A DNA stretch of 64,000 bases from Mimachlamys varia (GCA_947623455.1 OX392545.1:25371001-25435000); one strand, 5' to 3'. Positions 45,253-57,136 are shown, counted from the first letter of the stretch. Notes: generated from the sequence alone by a model not told the origin. Translations and numbers: made by a program.

Positions 45253-45719
45253 TATCATTTGGAACAAAACTGTCCAAATGCTCATATTGTATAACGTTTA
45301 TTTCAATAATGGTTTCACATTGTATAACGTTTATTTCAACTTAAATCCCTTAAATTTACTCTGACCAGTTTTAATACCAAGGCAATGAAAGTTTATATAT
45401 ATTTTTTACATAAGAATTTTTTGTTCAAATACTTGTAAGTAATGTTAATTTTTGGGAAAAGTGTCAGTCTCTGAGAATTATTTGCGATACATATAATTTG
45501 CGATACATATATATGTACATGGAATTACAAATTCAATACATTACATACCCGCCCATACGATATCTAAAAGGGCTCGCTATCATAGAGTATGAGTATTCTG
45601 ATATGTCCTCAAAACGTGGAATTGGACAACTCCATGGTTTTGTCACCTGATTTACACTCACCATTACCTTCTTTACTAACACTACCAGGCTTTGTCAAGG
45701 TGTATTTGCTTCCTCTATG
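45253..45719. other. Non-coding stretch
   Basis: Short duplicated CATTGTATAACGTTTATTTC near 45285 and 45320; otherwise nothing recognisable. Confidence 0.35.
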
Positions 45720-45955
45720 ATGTGGATTTTGACCAAATATGGTCCGAAACATCTTTGGAGGAAGGGAAAAGATTTTGCATAAATGATGACTGGCCCCCTA
45801 GGGGCGGACCCAATAGGGGAAATAGGTAATTCCTTGAAATTGCTACTTGTTATCAATGGATTTTGACCAATTATAGTCAGAAACATCCTTGGTGGAAAGG
45901 GAACAGTTTTTGCATAAATGATGATTCTGAACCTCAAGGACCCAGAGGGGTGGGG
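45720..45955. repeat. Two tandem units of about 138 bp
   Basis: GGATTTTGACCAAATATGG and GGATTTTGACCAATTATAG start two similar units (GAAACATC, TGCATAAATGATGA). Probably the satellite core of the reversed element that ends at 45211. Confidence 0.65.
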
Positions 45956-45987
45956 CTAATATTTTGATATTTTTCACGAGTGCGTAT

Positions 45988-46172
45988 CAATCTGATTAAA
46001 ATAGACGCGTGTTTACAAATACCAAGTTTCAACTGCTGCTGTACCGGTTACCGTGCATGAATTTATCTTGAATATTGCTGATGTCAGTTAATCTTAACTA
46101 AATCTATATATATGAAAAGTTGTTCGGCTTGATTTTCGTGTCAAGTTTTGCCGAAAGTTACGTATATTGGGC
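45988..46172 (+). mobile_element. Junction of a family A MITE end and half of a TTAA MITE
   Basis: The first 15 bases of family A (CAATCTGATTAAAAT) run straight into the right half of the TTAA MITE (AGACGCGTGTTTACAAATAC to TATTGGGCCT). Confidence 0.7.
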
Positions 46173-46629
46173 CTTTATTAAGCACAGGAACGACAAAACG
46201 AATGGACGTGCTTCCCTCAAAAAACTGATTGGTTTGCACAGAATTATTTTATAATAAAATTAAATTCTGATTATCCAAAAAAAATCCTGCAAATCGATTG
46301 GTACGTGTAACTCTATTGTATATTTTAGCTAAGGCTATAATTATAGCCGGGCTATTGTCACTACATTATTTAATGAGCCATGATTATGCATATATGCCTT
46401 TTCGATATACACGACCTCTACCGGGTAACTATTTCCAATAATTTTTAGGTCCTACTGTCATTATTTATATGCAAAATTTTTGACTGAATTTCGCTCAATG
46501 TGTTTGTTAGTATCATCAATTTCTGTACTAGAACATATGATCGAATCACAACGTTGTATTATTTTGTAAAACGGACCCTGTTTCAATTAATCGAGATCTG
46601 ACTCTACGTCTCCTAATCACACTGCACTT
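46173..46629. other. AT-rich non-coding stretch
   Basis: No recognisable feature. Confidence 0.35.
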
Positions 46630-46872
46630 ATGGTTGCAGACAAGTTATGTACAGAGCTTTTTGGTCGGTTTGGGGTTCCTAGTAAGATATACACAGATCA
46701 GGGTCCAGAGTTTGAGGGAGAATTGTTTACACACCTTTGCAAAAATCTAGGGATAGAAAAATCAAGGACTAACCCCTACCACCCCCAGTCGGACGGTCTT
46801 GTAGAAAGACTAAAGCGTACTATTCTTCAAATGTTATCCTCGATTGTTAAAGGGTTTTGGCCACGATTTTGA
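46630..46872 (+). pseudogene. Gypsy integrase fragment
   Basis: Eighty codons of the integrase core: GRFGVPSKIYTDQGPEF with the second catalytic aspartate, and NPYHPQSDGLVERL with the glutamate region. Nothing of the rest of a polyprotein is adjacent. It could be a remnant of Gypsy element 1 or of an unrelated copy. Confidence 0.8.
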
Positions 46873-47120
46873 AAATTTTGTAAAAAGTAATGGAACTTGT
46901 AGCACATATCAATAAATACTGATTAGCCCATCAACGAACATTCGATTGTGTCCCGGTATCTAGATATTGACAGTCAAAATTGACCGCTCCCGACTGACGA
47001 GAATTTTTATGAGCTGACTGGTCACGTGGTACCTGTGACGTTATTGTAGTACAACTGGCTGAATCTGGTAGACAAGGCGTATAGTGACAAGCAACCCCCT
47101 ACATTCTACGTTGTTTCGAC
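46873..47120. other. Non-coding stretch upstream of an acidic first exon
   Basis: No clear promoter motif apart from GTCACGTGGTACCTGTGACG near 47020. Confidence 0.3.
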
Positions 47121-47308
47121 ATGGGCACGATTGACAGTGAAATTCCTGATGTGAACCAAACGTTAGACATGTTACCCAATCAATTTGAACCTGATAGAAT
47201 ACCGAGACAAAGCGCAATTAGCGATAATTCATCGGAAGAAGACAGCTCAGACATCGACGACGAGGAAGATGGACAGGTCGAACAGCGCCTTTTGAATACG
47301 GCATGGTT
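47121..47308 (+). CDS. Acidic N-terminal exon, gene unknown
   Basis: Opens MGTIDSEIPDVNQ, passes a strongly acidic serine/aspartate stretch (SSEEDSSDIDDEEDG) and reaches VEQRLLNTA, where a GTTAGT donor occurs; the raw frame would continue to 47369. The tail RLLNT resembles the start of the Cys-rich domain of P2X7-like intracellular modules common in invertebrate genomes, but no downstream exon is seen, so this is only a suggestion. Confidence 0.35.
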
Positions 47309-47817
47309 AGTAGGCATATTGTATCTAGATGTAAACCTAAGCGAAACTATCGGAAATGTCAATAATTAAAAATATATTCATTACAGAATTATTACAAAAG
47401 AGGATGTTACACTTGCGTTCATGTTATGTTGGACTTAATAGAAAAGTTTAAAAAATTCCTATGAAATGACTCTTTGAGAAGTTATAAATGACTCAACGAG
47501 TAAAATCATTTTAATCTGATATGAACACAAGTGTTCAATTCTGTTAAAAAGAATACAACACGAACTTACTTATTAATTGCATATGAAATTGATAAACTTG
47601 TTCAATAAATTAATATTTCATGCTAGATCCTCAATGTACTACAAAAATAAACAAAACTTAATTGATACTTCACATTTAATAATGATGTTTATATAGTTTT
47701 TGAGAAGAATCTGGAACAAAAAAAACAAAACAAATACAGGACGGACGATGGACAGCTGACAGGCTACCAGAAAATGTTGCTTTTGTAGAATGTCTCTTAC
47801 TTTTTCTCTGTCCTCGC
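47309..47817. other. AT-rich non-coding stretch
   Basis: No recognisable feature. It ends at the stop codon of the minus-strand Myb/SANT gene. Confidence 0.4.
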
Positions 47818-50423
47818 CTATTTGTTATCGCTCTTCGTCAAAGCCTTCACAAGGCTTTTCATAACATCTAAGCGTTCCTCATGCATCTTTTCTCGTTTTT
47901 AGGTCATCTGACCCGAAGGGTCAAGATGACCTATTGCCATCATGCTTCGTCCGTCGTCGTGCGCCGTGCGCCGTCCGCCGTCCGTAAACTTTTCCTTTAA
48001 CAATCTTCTTCTTAGTAACCAAAAGGCTCTAGGTGCTGATATTTGGCCAGTAGGCACCTGGGATTGAGTGCTACAAAGTTTCCTCATTTCAATGACCTTG
48101 ACCTGTTTTCAAGGTCACAGGGGTCAAATATGTAAAAACCTTTAACAATCTTCTTCTCAGTAACCAAAAGGTCTAGGGTAATGATATTTGGCCAGTAGGC
48201 ACCTGGGATAGAGTGCTACAAAGTTTCCTCATATCGATGACCTTGACTAACTTTCAAGGTCACAGGGGTCAAATATGTAAAAAAGCGTTTGACAATCTTT
48301 TCCTCACTAACCAATAGGCCATGGGTGATCATATTTGGCCAGTAGGTACCTGGGATAGAGTGTTCTAAAGTTTCCTCATATAAATGACCTTGACCTACTT
48401 TCAAGGTCACAGGGGTCAAATATGTTAAAAAATCTACACAACATTATCTAAAGAACTAAATGATCTAGAGCAATGATATTTTTGTATGATATGTAGACCA
48501 GCAATGCGAATCTTTTTCTAATATATTGTGTTTAGGTCAAAGGTCAACTTTGAGTGCTGGACGGGGTCAAAGGTTAACATGGGTTATAATAGGTAAAAAG
48601 CTTTAAGAATCTTCTTCTCAAGTTCCATAAGGCCCAGGGTTCTGATATTTGGCCAGTAGGAACCTGGGATAGAGTGTTCTAAAGTTTCCTCATATAAATG
48701 ACCTTGACCTACTTTCAAGGTCACAGGGGTCAAATATGTTAAAAAATCTACACAACATTATCTAAAGAACTAAATGATCTAGAGCAATGATATTTTTGTA
48801 TGATATGTAGACCAGCAATGCGAATCTTTTTCTAATATATTGTGTTAGGTCAAAGGTCAACTTTGAGTGCTGGACGGGGTCAAAGGTTAACATGGGTTAT
48901 AATAGGTAAAAAGCTTTAAGAATCTTCTTCTCAAGTTCCATAAGGCCCAGGGTTCTGATATTTGGCCAGTAGGAACCTGGGATAGAGTGTTCTAAAGTTT
49001 CCTCATATAAATGACCTTGACCTACTTTCAAGGTCACATGGGTCAAATATGTTAAAATATCTACACAACATTATCTAATGAACCGAATGATCTAGACCGA
49101 TGATACTTGCATATATTATATGTAGACTGGCAATGCAAATCTTTTTCTGATATATTGTGTTTAGGTCAAAGTTCAACTTTAAGCGCTGGACGGGGTCAAA
49201 GGTTCACTGGGGCTATAATGGGTAAAAAGTTTTAAGAATCTTCTTCTCAAGTTCCATAAGCCCCAGGGTCCTGATATTTGACCAGTGGGTACCTGGGAAG
49301 GAGTGCTATAAAGTTTCCTAATATAAATGACCTTGACCTACTTTCAAGGTCACAGGGGTCAAATATGTTAAAAAATCACCACAACATTATCTAAACAGTC
49401 GTTTGATCTAGAGCGTTGATACTTGGGTATGTTTTGTAGACCAACATTGCAAATTTTTTTCTAATATATTGTGTTTAGGTCAAAGGTCAACTTTGAGCAC
49501 TGGACAGGGTCAAAGGTTAACATGGGTTATAATGGGTAAAAGCTTTAAGAATCTTCTTATCTATTAAGTTCCATAAGCCCCAGGGTCCAATATTTGGCCA
49601 GTGCATACCTGGGAGGGAGTGCTATAAAGTTTTCTCATATAAATGACCTTGACCTACTTTCAAGGAGGTCAAATCTTTTAAAAATTAACTTTTACATAAC
49701 AGATCTTTATAGTCAGATGACCGTTGAGGCCCCTGGGCCTCTTGTTTCCATTCTTCCTTTTGATCCTGTAAATATGTTTTAAATATTTCAACAACTTCAT
49801 TTCCATTTGATCTCTGCGGATGCTTACTTTTAGGCTTTTCTTTAACAATAACCTTACTACTACTAGACCCACTTTCTTCTGAACATTGAGATGTAACACT
49901 AAGTTATCATCAATCTCTTTATCGGTGTCCAAACTTGGAGATGTAGATCTTGGACGTTTCATTGTCGAGCTGGAAGCAGAGGAGCTTGATGCTGAGCTGG
50001 ATGAAATGGTGAACTTAGGCGTAATGACTGGATCATGTTTTAATATTGTATCTAGTTCTTCTTCATATTCAAATGTCTTGGTGTCGTTTCCACTCTTGTT
50101 ATTATGGTCTTTATCATTTTTGTAAGCTCTGGTAAGGGATTTCCACTTTCCAGCAACTTGTTCTCCACTAAGAGTGTAACCACTACTCTTAACACAGCAG
50201 AAATGTTGTCCAATAAAATTTTCTTTTTCATTTTACCACTTTTGACAGCATTTTCATATTTCCTGTATGTTTCTATCAGCATTAGAGTTGCATCTTTGTT
50301 CCAAATGCAATTTTTACCTTGTTCCTGCTGCAGATTTTGATGTGACTGTTCCTTTTCCTGCTCCAAATAACAGGTGCACTTTGAAGACTTGCATGCTGTC
50401 GAAGTAACCATCACAGGATTCAC
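47818..50423 (-). pseudogene. Myb/SANT-like DNA-binding protein split by a Helentron-like insertion
   Basis: Reading on the minus strand from 50423: IWNKDATLMLIETYRKYE starts a Myb/SANT-like trihelix domain. Near 50185 a one-base shift moves it to another frame (GEQVAGKWKSLTRAYKND, then FEYEEELDTILKHDP), followed by a serine-rich linker and a basic segment ending DQKEEWK at about 49748. There the element at 47901-49744 interrupts the exon. The same frame resumes on its far side with KREKMHEERLDVMKSL and ends at a stop, 47820-47818. The final coiled-coil-like helix is typical of this family. A second frame change probably exists near 50390, where CESCDGYFDSMQ is read in another frame. Such proteins are often transposon accessory genes. 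Confidence 0.7.
47901..49744 (+). mobile_element. Satellite-bearing Helentron-like element inside the Myb/SANT exon
   Basis: Follows five T, starts AGGTCATCTGACCC with a foldback GGGTCAAGATGACCT, and ends GTCAGATGACC, GAGGCCCCTGGGCCTC and TTG before three T. The start and subterminal end are inverted copies, and a hairpin sits at the 3' end; both are Helentron-type hallmarks. The inside is a satellite: three units of about 150 bp, then about four of roughly 312 bp. Most units contain TTTCAAGGTCACAGGGGTCA. Confidence 0.8.
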
Positions 50424-51269
50424 ACATAGACATAGTGTTATGTTGGTTCACCTTTTGTTGTGCTGAGGTCTGGCCTGAAAGAACATTAATGTAATAATTA
50501 ATCAATACATTAGATAGGGGGGGGGGAGGATTTGTGTGATTTATTTCCTGTATTCCAGTTCCAGAGACCTACAGCTGTATCAACAATTTCAAGGATATAA
50601 CTTTATAACTATAGCACAGTTAGAATTAATTTCTAACTAGCACAGTAAAATGTTCCATGCTCAGGGGCTTGTCATTATGTAAAGTCATTGTTATGATATC
50701 TCTGTACCACAGGCACGAGCAACGATTTAAATGGGATAAAAATAAATAATAAGTAAAACAAAATACTTATGTTATTAACTATTTGTATTACAGTACTCAT
50801 GTGACTATTTTTTTTATTTATTCTTATCACATTTAAATCATTGCTATCCCATGTGACTGTACTAAACCCTGTGCTTCAAGTTAATTAACTTTGAATTGTT
50901 TGACATTTTGATAACCTAATGATAGGTCGACAGACGAATTGTTTATCTTTCATAAATTATTCACACGTGTGAGGGCTTACTCAGCGCACAGGTACTAGCC
51001 TCGTCGGTCAATACACAACACAATACATACGTGTATTGACATCAACGTATATAAACGTGTCCTTCACATGCGTGTGTTTCAATAACACGCCTGTGGCTGT
51101 GGACAAGGCAGAGTGGGTACTGAATTCGGGTTTAGTAGCTGTTTATATCAGGCAATCGGTGAATAATCTCACCGAATAAATAAACCTACCAGTACTTATG
51201 CAGTTGGTGTTATGTTGCCTGGCTGCCGCATCTGTGGCGAAGAATATGCCACATTTGCACTTGTAGACC
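50424..51269. other. Mostly non-coding
   Basis: A Cys-rich open frame continues on the minus strand to about 50476, where TTTCAG gives an acceptor; that exon probably belongs to the Myb/SANT gene. A run of ten G is at 50518-50527. The rest shows nothing recognisable. Confidence 0.35.
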
Positions 51270-51580
51270 GTACTTCCTTCGAACATGTCAGCCATGATGG
51301 ATTACGTCACTGTACCAGCCACACCACCTTTTTCGCGGGAACAGCGAGAACTTGTTCCGGACAATGTTTACCGGTGTTCCGTCGCGTTCGATTGCTGATC
51401 AAACTGTCCTGGACGTTCCAGACAATGAATCGAACGGGCCCTTGGATGGACAAATGTCTTGTCTGTCTGGTGAAAGGGACATAGAAACTTGAGCCAATGT
51501 TAATAACTTCTTTACTGGTAATATACTTTTAAAAATAACTTCAAGTTCTAGATACTATAAAAATTGAACTTAATAACCAA

Positions 51581-51703
51581 TTCAAATTTATTTGGTTGTT
51601 GCTTTTTGTTTATGACTAATACATTTTGAATGTTTAGTGGTTTCAAATTTGTTTGTTTGTTGCTTTTTTGTTTATGACTAATACATTTTGAATGTTTAGT
51701 GCA
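51581..51703 (+). repeat. 61-bp tandem duplication of an intron end
   Basis: 51581-51641 and 51642-51703 are near-identical; each ends in GAATGTTTAGTG, a candidate 3' splice site. Confidence 0.85.
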
Positions 51704-51844
51704 TTGCAGTGTTTAACAGACTGGGTATATGTGTGTCCACATCAGTAGTGTCCAAAATGAAGAATGAGCTACAGGAACACCAAAGACAACATATTGAAGA
51801 CTTGCTGATTAAGGGAAAAATTGCATTAGAAAACAAACACATAG
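51700..51844 (+). CDS. Internal exon of an unidentified gene
   Basis: Between acceptor AATGTTTAG and donor GTAATT, an open frame encodes NRLGICVSTSVVSKMKN and a charged helix to ENKHI. A plausible upstream exon around 51291-51400 (frame starting MSAMMDYVTVPATPP) is interrupted. The family is not named with confidence; similar sequences occur in invertebrate transposon-derived genes. Confidence 0.4.
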
Positions 51845-52273
51845 GTAATTTAGCTATACATTGAATTTTTCCCCACAAATTATTATTAAGATTTAACAGA
51901 AACATCCTTAAAAAAGAACAAGCAATAAATTAAGAAGACTTTTTATGGTAATTCTAATTAATTTGCTTTACTAGCTTGTCTTTTTGTACATGGCTTTATC
52001 AGCAGCATTTTGAAACTTATTGGTATAGTTTATTTTCAATTTCAATTTAAGTCTTTACATACTTCGAAATGAGTCCATTCTATTATTGGTGATAATTAAC
52101 CCATATTCACTATACCTGAGATACATTGATTCTGTTTCAATTATTTAGTCATTTGTAAATTAAAATTTATCATCACTGGGGGTTCCTTTATAAAATTTAA
52201 TCACATCCTTTATTTTAAACCTTTATTATTTACTATTTTTTGAAATTTTAATCTTTGGGTTTTAATTCTCCAT
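51845..52273. other. AT-rich non-coding stretch
   Basis: No recognisable feature. Confidence 0.4.
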
Positions 52274-52662
52274 CAATCTGATTAAAATACAGATCCTTGT
52301 TCTCACTCCGTTTTACAAGGATCTGACATCATCCCATAAGAGGTCACGTCCAGATGACCTTTGTCGCCTCTTTACTTAACACTAAAACAATTTTCCAACG
52401 ACCTGTCATCTTGCAGCAAGCCATTTCGTCACATTATTCTACACGAACGTTTTGGTGACGAGATGACTAAACGGACAAATGTGTTTATGCAAGCTTTGTC
52501 GCCTCAAAATTTCACTGTCAAGATTCTGCCAGTAGTAATTTGATTGGCTAATGCGAAAGGTCATCGGGACATGACCCCCTATAGGATTATCTCAGATCTT
52601 AACGCAGCATAGAGGAGTTAACGGAACGGCGCGGAGTTCAAGATATGATTTTAATCAGATTG
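52274..52662 (-). mobile_element. MULE-like MITE, family A, full length
   Basis: CAATCTGATTAAAAT at one end and ATTTTAATCAGATTG at the other, 389 bp, with the inner palindrome. The flanks do not show a target duplication. Confidence 0.88.
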
Positions 52663-52792
52663 CTAGATTAACACGTCTGACCTTGAAAGTCTACAAAGTT
52701 TATTCAGTTCAACCTTCAAGAAGCACTTCACATAATCATGCTAATACATGTAGAACACATTTGACCTTGTGACCTTGAAAATAGATGGTGTT

Positions 52793-53617
52793 TTATTTCC
52801 TACAAGAACTTGTGGATTTAAAAGTAGAATACAGAAATATAAGTTCACCTTCTCTCAGCCAAGCTCTTTCCTCAGTCATTTCACAGACTGGATACCTCTC
52901 GGAGTGCCCTTCATGGAGGTCGCTGATGTGGTTTGTCAATGACAGCCATTTTGCAGCGACAAGATCTCCATCACCACCACAGGAAGCCGAAACCCAGTGT
53001 AAATGGTTGACGATTGCCTTGATCCAAGGTCTGATTTCCTGGCCTTGTTTTTTCTTTGCACTGGCCTCTAATTTCTTTGATATGCCTAAATAAATAAGCA
53101 AACCATAAAGATATTTGATCAACGTGCACATACACAACAAAATTCAAGGATTAAAAAAAATACAAATGAACGAAGAGTTTAAATGATACAATGAATGCTC
53201 GGCCTCCCTGAAAACAATTTTACTGAATGCTTTTCCTGTACTATAGGTATTGATTATTTAATTCATACATTGTGAGTATCATCAGCATCAATTCAAGTTA
53301 CAGGCTTGCAGCAATACTACGAGCAACAAATTTCAACAAAAATACTTTGGATGGTACATTGCACCCCCCCCCCCCTAAATTTTCTCCAATTAAGGTCATA
53401 AAATGTGCTTTAGCTCTCAATAAGTAATACCTTTTGCAACATGCCACATTTCAAAGAAGTGTTTCTTGTCCGGGTGCTGTTCCCGCATGTATTTCTTCAC
53501 CATAGAATGACGATCAGTGACCACAAATGCCTGGACTTTTACATTACGAGAGAGAAACTCCAGACCTCTCTTCAATCCTTCCAATTTCATGCAAGTTGAG
53601 CCCTGAACTTCATTACA
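52793..53617 (-). pseudogene. Two exons of a transposase-like gene
   Basis: Exon 53617-53431 (MKLEGLKRGLEFL, VVTDRHSMVKKY, FEMWHVAKG) splices in frame, phase 1, to an exon starting at 53085 (ISKKLEASAKKKQ, IKAIVNHLHWVSAS). The VTDRH motif followed by a WH element and an N-H-x-W element is shared by a large family of DDE-type, probably Kolobok-related, transposase genes in invertebrates and fish; that family name is from memory and uncertain. Flanking exons are missing. Confidence 0.5.
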
Positions 53618-54411
53618 CTACAATATTAATAAAGACATGTACTGTATAATATATAATTAAATTGTAATCACTGATTAAAATTAAGGGCTAGGTCATTAAA
53701 ATGAAGCAGTTTTATTACACATTCATGTGGTACTGTATTCTTGGCTATATTTTTTTCTTATTTATAAAAACCAAAATAAAAAAAGGAAAAAGGAAGGTAT
53801 GCAACTTATGCCGATTTAAAAGGTATTTTTGACAAAATACATGTATACATGCATATATATGTAAAACATCCATAACTGAAACAATTTTAGTCTTTTGCAA
53901 ACAAGTTTCTTTTCTATAATTCTAATATAAAAATTAAGAATTTTTGATTCGGTCAATATGGCGTTATACAGACCGGGTAGAAGCTTTGCTCTCGGTCAAT
54001 ATTTGATTTTATCAGGTCAGTATAAACCATATTGTAGTGTTGGGAAATCATAATCGGTTGAAGACAACTTACTAATTATCGATTATGTAATCGGTTGGGA
54101 CGGTTGCTAAATAGTCCAACATAAGTTACAACTTACACATGTTTGTCGTCTACCATCAGTGTGATTTAACCTCTGCAGCTGTAATATTGTGTTAAACAAT
54201 ACTTCCTATTCCTTTTCATCATTTTGTATTTCATCAAAAAATTCTAAATCCAATCAATCAAACGTCTTATGTTTTATGTTCAAGAAACCAAATGCAAGAA
54301 GAATAAACAGTTAACACAGTAAAAACTGCTTGGAATGCAGTTGAGTATGGTGCTTTCAATTTGACTAGCATGTACCTTAAAGAAGGTTTAATCAAGTTAT
54401 GGTAGAAGTGT
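53618..54411. other. AT-rich non-coding stretch
   Basis: No recognisable feature. Confidence 0.4.
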
Positions 54412-55841
54412 CTACCAATAATATTTCATGTTTCTGTTCAAGAAAACAAGCATATCCAGATTGTCTGGATTCATTCGAGATCTTTTTTTTTTTTTAGATA
54501 TGATTGACCCGCACAAACTGAAAATTCTTTCTGATAGCACTGATGAGGTTGGTATTGATAGGTATTTCCTTGCTAAGAATGCTTCTCTGGGATAGAACTG
54601 GCAATTCTCTCTCCACCATTCTAATATGGATAGCTTTTCGTTTGGATCGACTCGACACTCCAAGTACCGGGAAACTTCTTCTTTGATGATAATATTTTGT
54701 GGAATTTGCTCAGTTTTTAAAACCACAACATCACTAAACCAGTCGTCATCACGGCCACCCCCACATTTTCCTTTGGCTCGGATGGCTCCTCTAATGGGAC
54801 ATCATCATTGGGTTCTACTGGTAGAGTAGGTAAGGTTAGGAGTTGTTCTTCTTCTGACACTTTTTCTGTCTTCACAGTCACTTTGGTGGGCGAAGTCACT
54901 ACAGAAAGTGCCTCTTCAAGAAGAACTTTGTCCCCTCTCCCTTTTTTCTTCTGACAAGAATACCAGTTCTTTGGTAAACGGATTAAGGGCACTTGCCATG
55001 ATACTCAAATATGTGTCTTCAGTGCGTTTTTTTGCATTTTAGCATCCATAAGCCTCTTGACAGATTTCACAGCTGGGGGGGAAAACTCGGTGATTTGTAT
55101 ACACTGGTACAGCTTCAGTATAGGCTTGGTTTTCTGCAGTGTTCTGAAGACTCCAGAATGGCGCATACCTTTTTCTGCTAGCAACTGTTCCTCAAAAGTA
55201 AATGCACAGCTGCGGATGGTTGTGATCCCTGCCTTGCTGATTTGTACTGTAGGATCATGTACAACAGCATATATAGCTGATGATAGTTCCAGGATTCGGG
55301 AGAGCATTGCATAAGTGCTGTTCCACCGTGTTGGAACATCCATGAATAATTTGTGAGTTGGTGATCCTTCATTCAAAAGCAGCTGTTTGGCGATCAGTAC
55401 ATCATTGGCACTTGAAGACTGGTGGAAAACGTTACGAGTTTCCGTCCCCTAGCCAGCATTTTTTTAACAGCAGGGACTGAAAGTGAATGCTTCACAACAA
55501 GGTTGATACGGTGGCCATAACATCCTAGTCTTGTCCTACCTAATAGTTCAAACGCTTTCCTCTCATTTGCCGCGTCATCTGACACTGCAATAGGAATGGG
55601 TAGATTCCACTTTTTCACTGCCATATCTAGGAGTACAGCTATGTTTTCTGAAGTGTGCTGCCCCTCCAATTTGGTAGTTTCTAAGCTCACTGCCTTCAGC
55701 TTCCACTCGGGATCAATGAAATGGGCTGTTATCGTACTATAACTTTCGGTGTTGCAGCTTGTCCAGCCGTCATGTGTTATCGCTAAATTCTGACATGAGC
55801 CTAATTCAGGTTGCATTTTCTGCCTCATTTCATCCATTTTT

Positions 55842-57136
55842 AGCTCACCTAGCTTATGTGAAGGTGCAGCGTCCGTTTCCTTTAAACGACTTCTTCTAAA
55901 ATACTGAAAGGCCCAGTGACATGAAATTTGGCTGGTAGATACATTGGAAGGAGCTGAACAAAGTTTGCGAAAAAAAATCACTTTGACCTAATTTCAACAA
56001 TGACCTAAGGTCAAAAATGTCGAATACTTCAAACAACTTCTTCTAAAATATCGTCAGGCATAGAGACTTCATATTTAACCGGTAGCTTCCTTGGATAAGC
56101 CAAATAATGTTTGCGAAAAGAAACGACCTTGACCAATATTCAAGGTCACAGTGAGGTAAAATCTAATTTGACCTTTAAACGACTTCTTCTGAAATACAAA
56201 AAGCCCTTCAAACAGGGTATTTGGCTGAACGGTTCCTTGGATAAGGCCCGACAAAGTTTGCGAAAAAAATGACCTTGACCTATATTCAAGGTCACAGGGG
56301 TCAAATCTGTTAAAACCTTCAATCGACTTCTTCTGAAATACCAAAAGCCCTAGAAGCATGATATTTGGCTGAAATGTTCCTTGGATGAAGCCCGACAAAG
56401 TATGCGAACAGAAATGAACTTGACTAATATTCAAGGTCACAGGGGTCAAATCTGTTAAAACATTCAAACGATTTCTTCTGAAGTACCAAAAGCCCTAAAA
56501 ACATGGTATTTGGCTGAAATGTTCCTTGGATGAAGCCCTACAAAGTTTATGAAAAGAAATTACCTTGACCTATATTTAAGGTCACAAGGGTCAAATCTGT
56601 TAAAACTTTCAAACGACTTCTTCTGAAATACCAAAAGCCCTAAAAGCATGATATTTGGCTGAAAGGTTCCTTGGATAAAGCCCGACAAACTTTGGGAAGG
56701 AAAATGAGCTTGACTCATATTAAAGGTCACAGTGGTCAAATAATTGGTCTTAAGTCTCTTGTACTTTTGCAAGGGTCTCCATGTAAGTCTTTCCTTTGTT
56801 CAAATTTTGCCCCTGGTTTAATCGATTTTAAGTTTGGATTATGATTATGTTGACGCTTCGGTATTCTCTTATTTTATTAAAAGCTTTGAGCGACTTCTTC
56901 TGATAAACCGAAATGCCTAGAGATATGATATTTGGCTTGTAGCGTCCTGGGATGAAGCGAAACAAAATTTGAAAATGATGTTTTCTTATAAGGTCACAAA
57001 GGTAAAATATGTTTAAATCTTAAGATGTTGTTCTAAATGTCTTACAGTAAAAGATTTTAGGGGACTTTAGGGTTACACTATAATATAAGTAAGAGATTGA
57101 TACCAGGTGAGCGATGCAGGCCCATTCGGCCTCTTG
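55842..57136 (+). mobile_element. Satellite-bearing Helentron-like element inside the hAT exon
   Basis: Follows five T, starts AGCTCACCTAGC and ends with AGGTGAGCGATGCAGGCCCATTCGGCCTCTTG before four T, written here in parts: AGGTGAGC is the inverse of the start, and GGCCCATTCGGCC forms the end hairpin. About six satellite units of 145-150 bp (CGACTTCTTCTGAAATACCA, GATATTTGGCTG, ATTCAAGGTCACAGGGGTCA) are related to those in the element at 47901. A retrotransposon tail is inserted at 56755-56878. Confidence 0.8.
56755..56878 (+). mobile_element. 5'-truncated retrotransposon tail (copy 3)
   Basis: Matches the 3' end of the element at 57740-58676 and is inserted between satellite units. Ends CTCTTATTTTATT. 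Confidence 0.8.

Noticed and set aside
51212..51484. 90-residue Cys-rich protein
   Set aside because: A different frame of the same DNA reads more like protein (MDYVTVPATPPFSREQ), so this frame is probably accidental.
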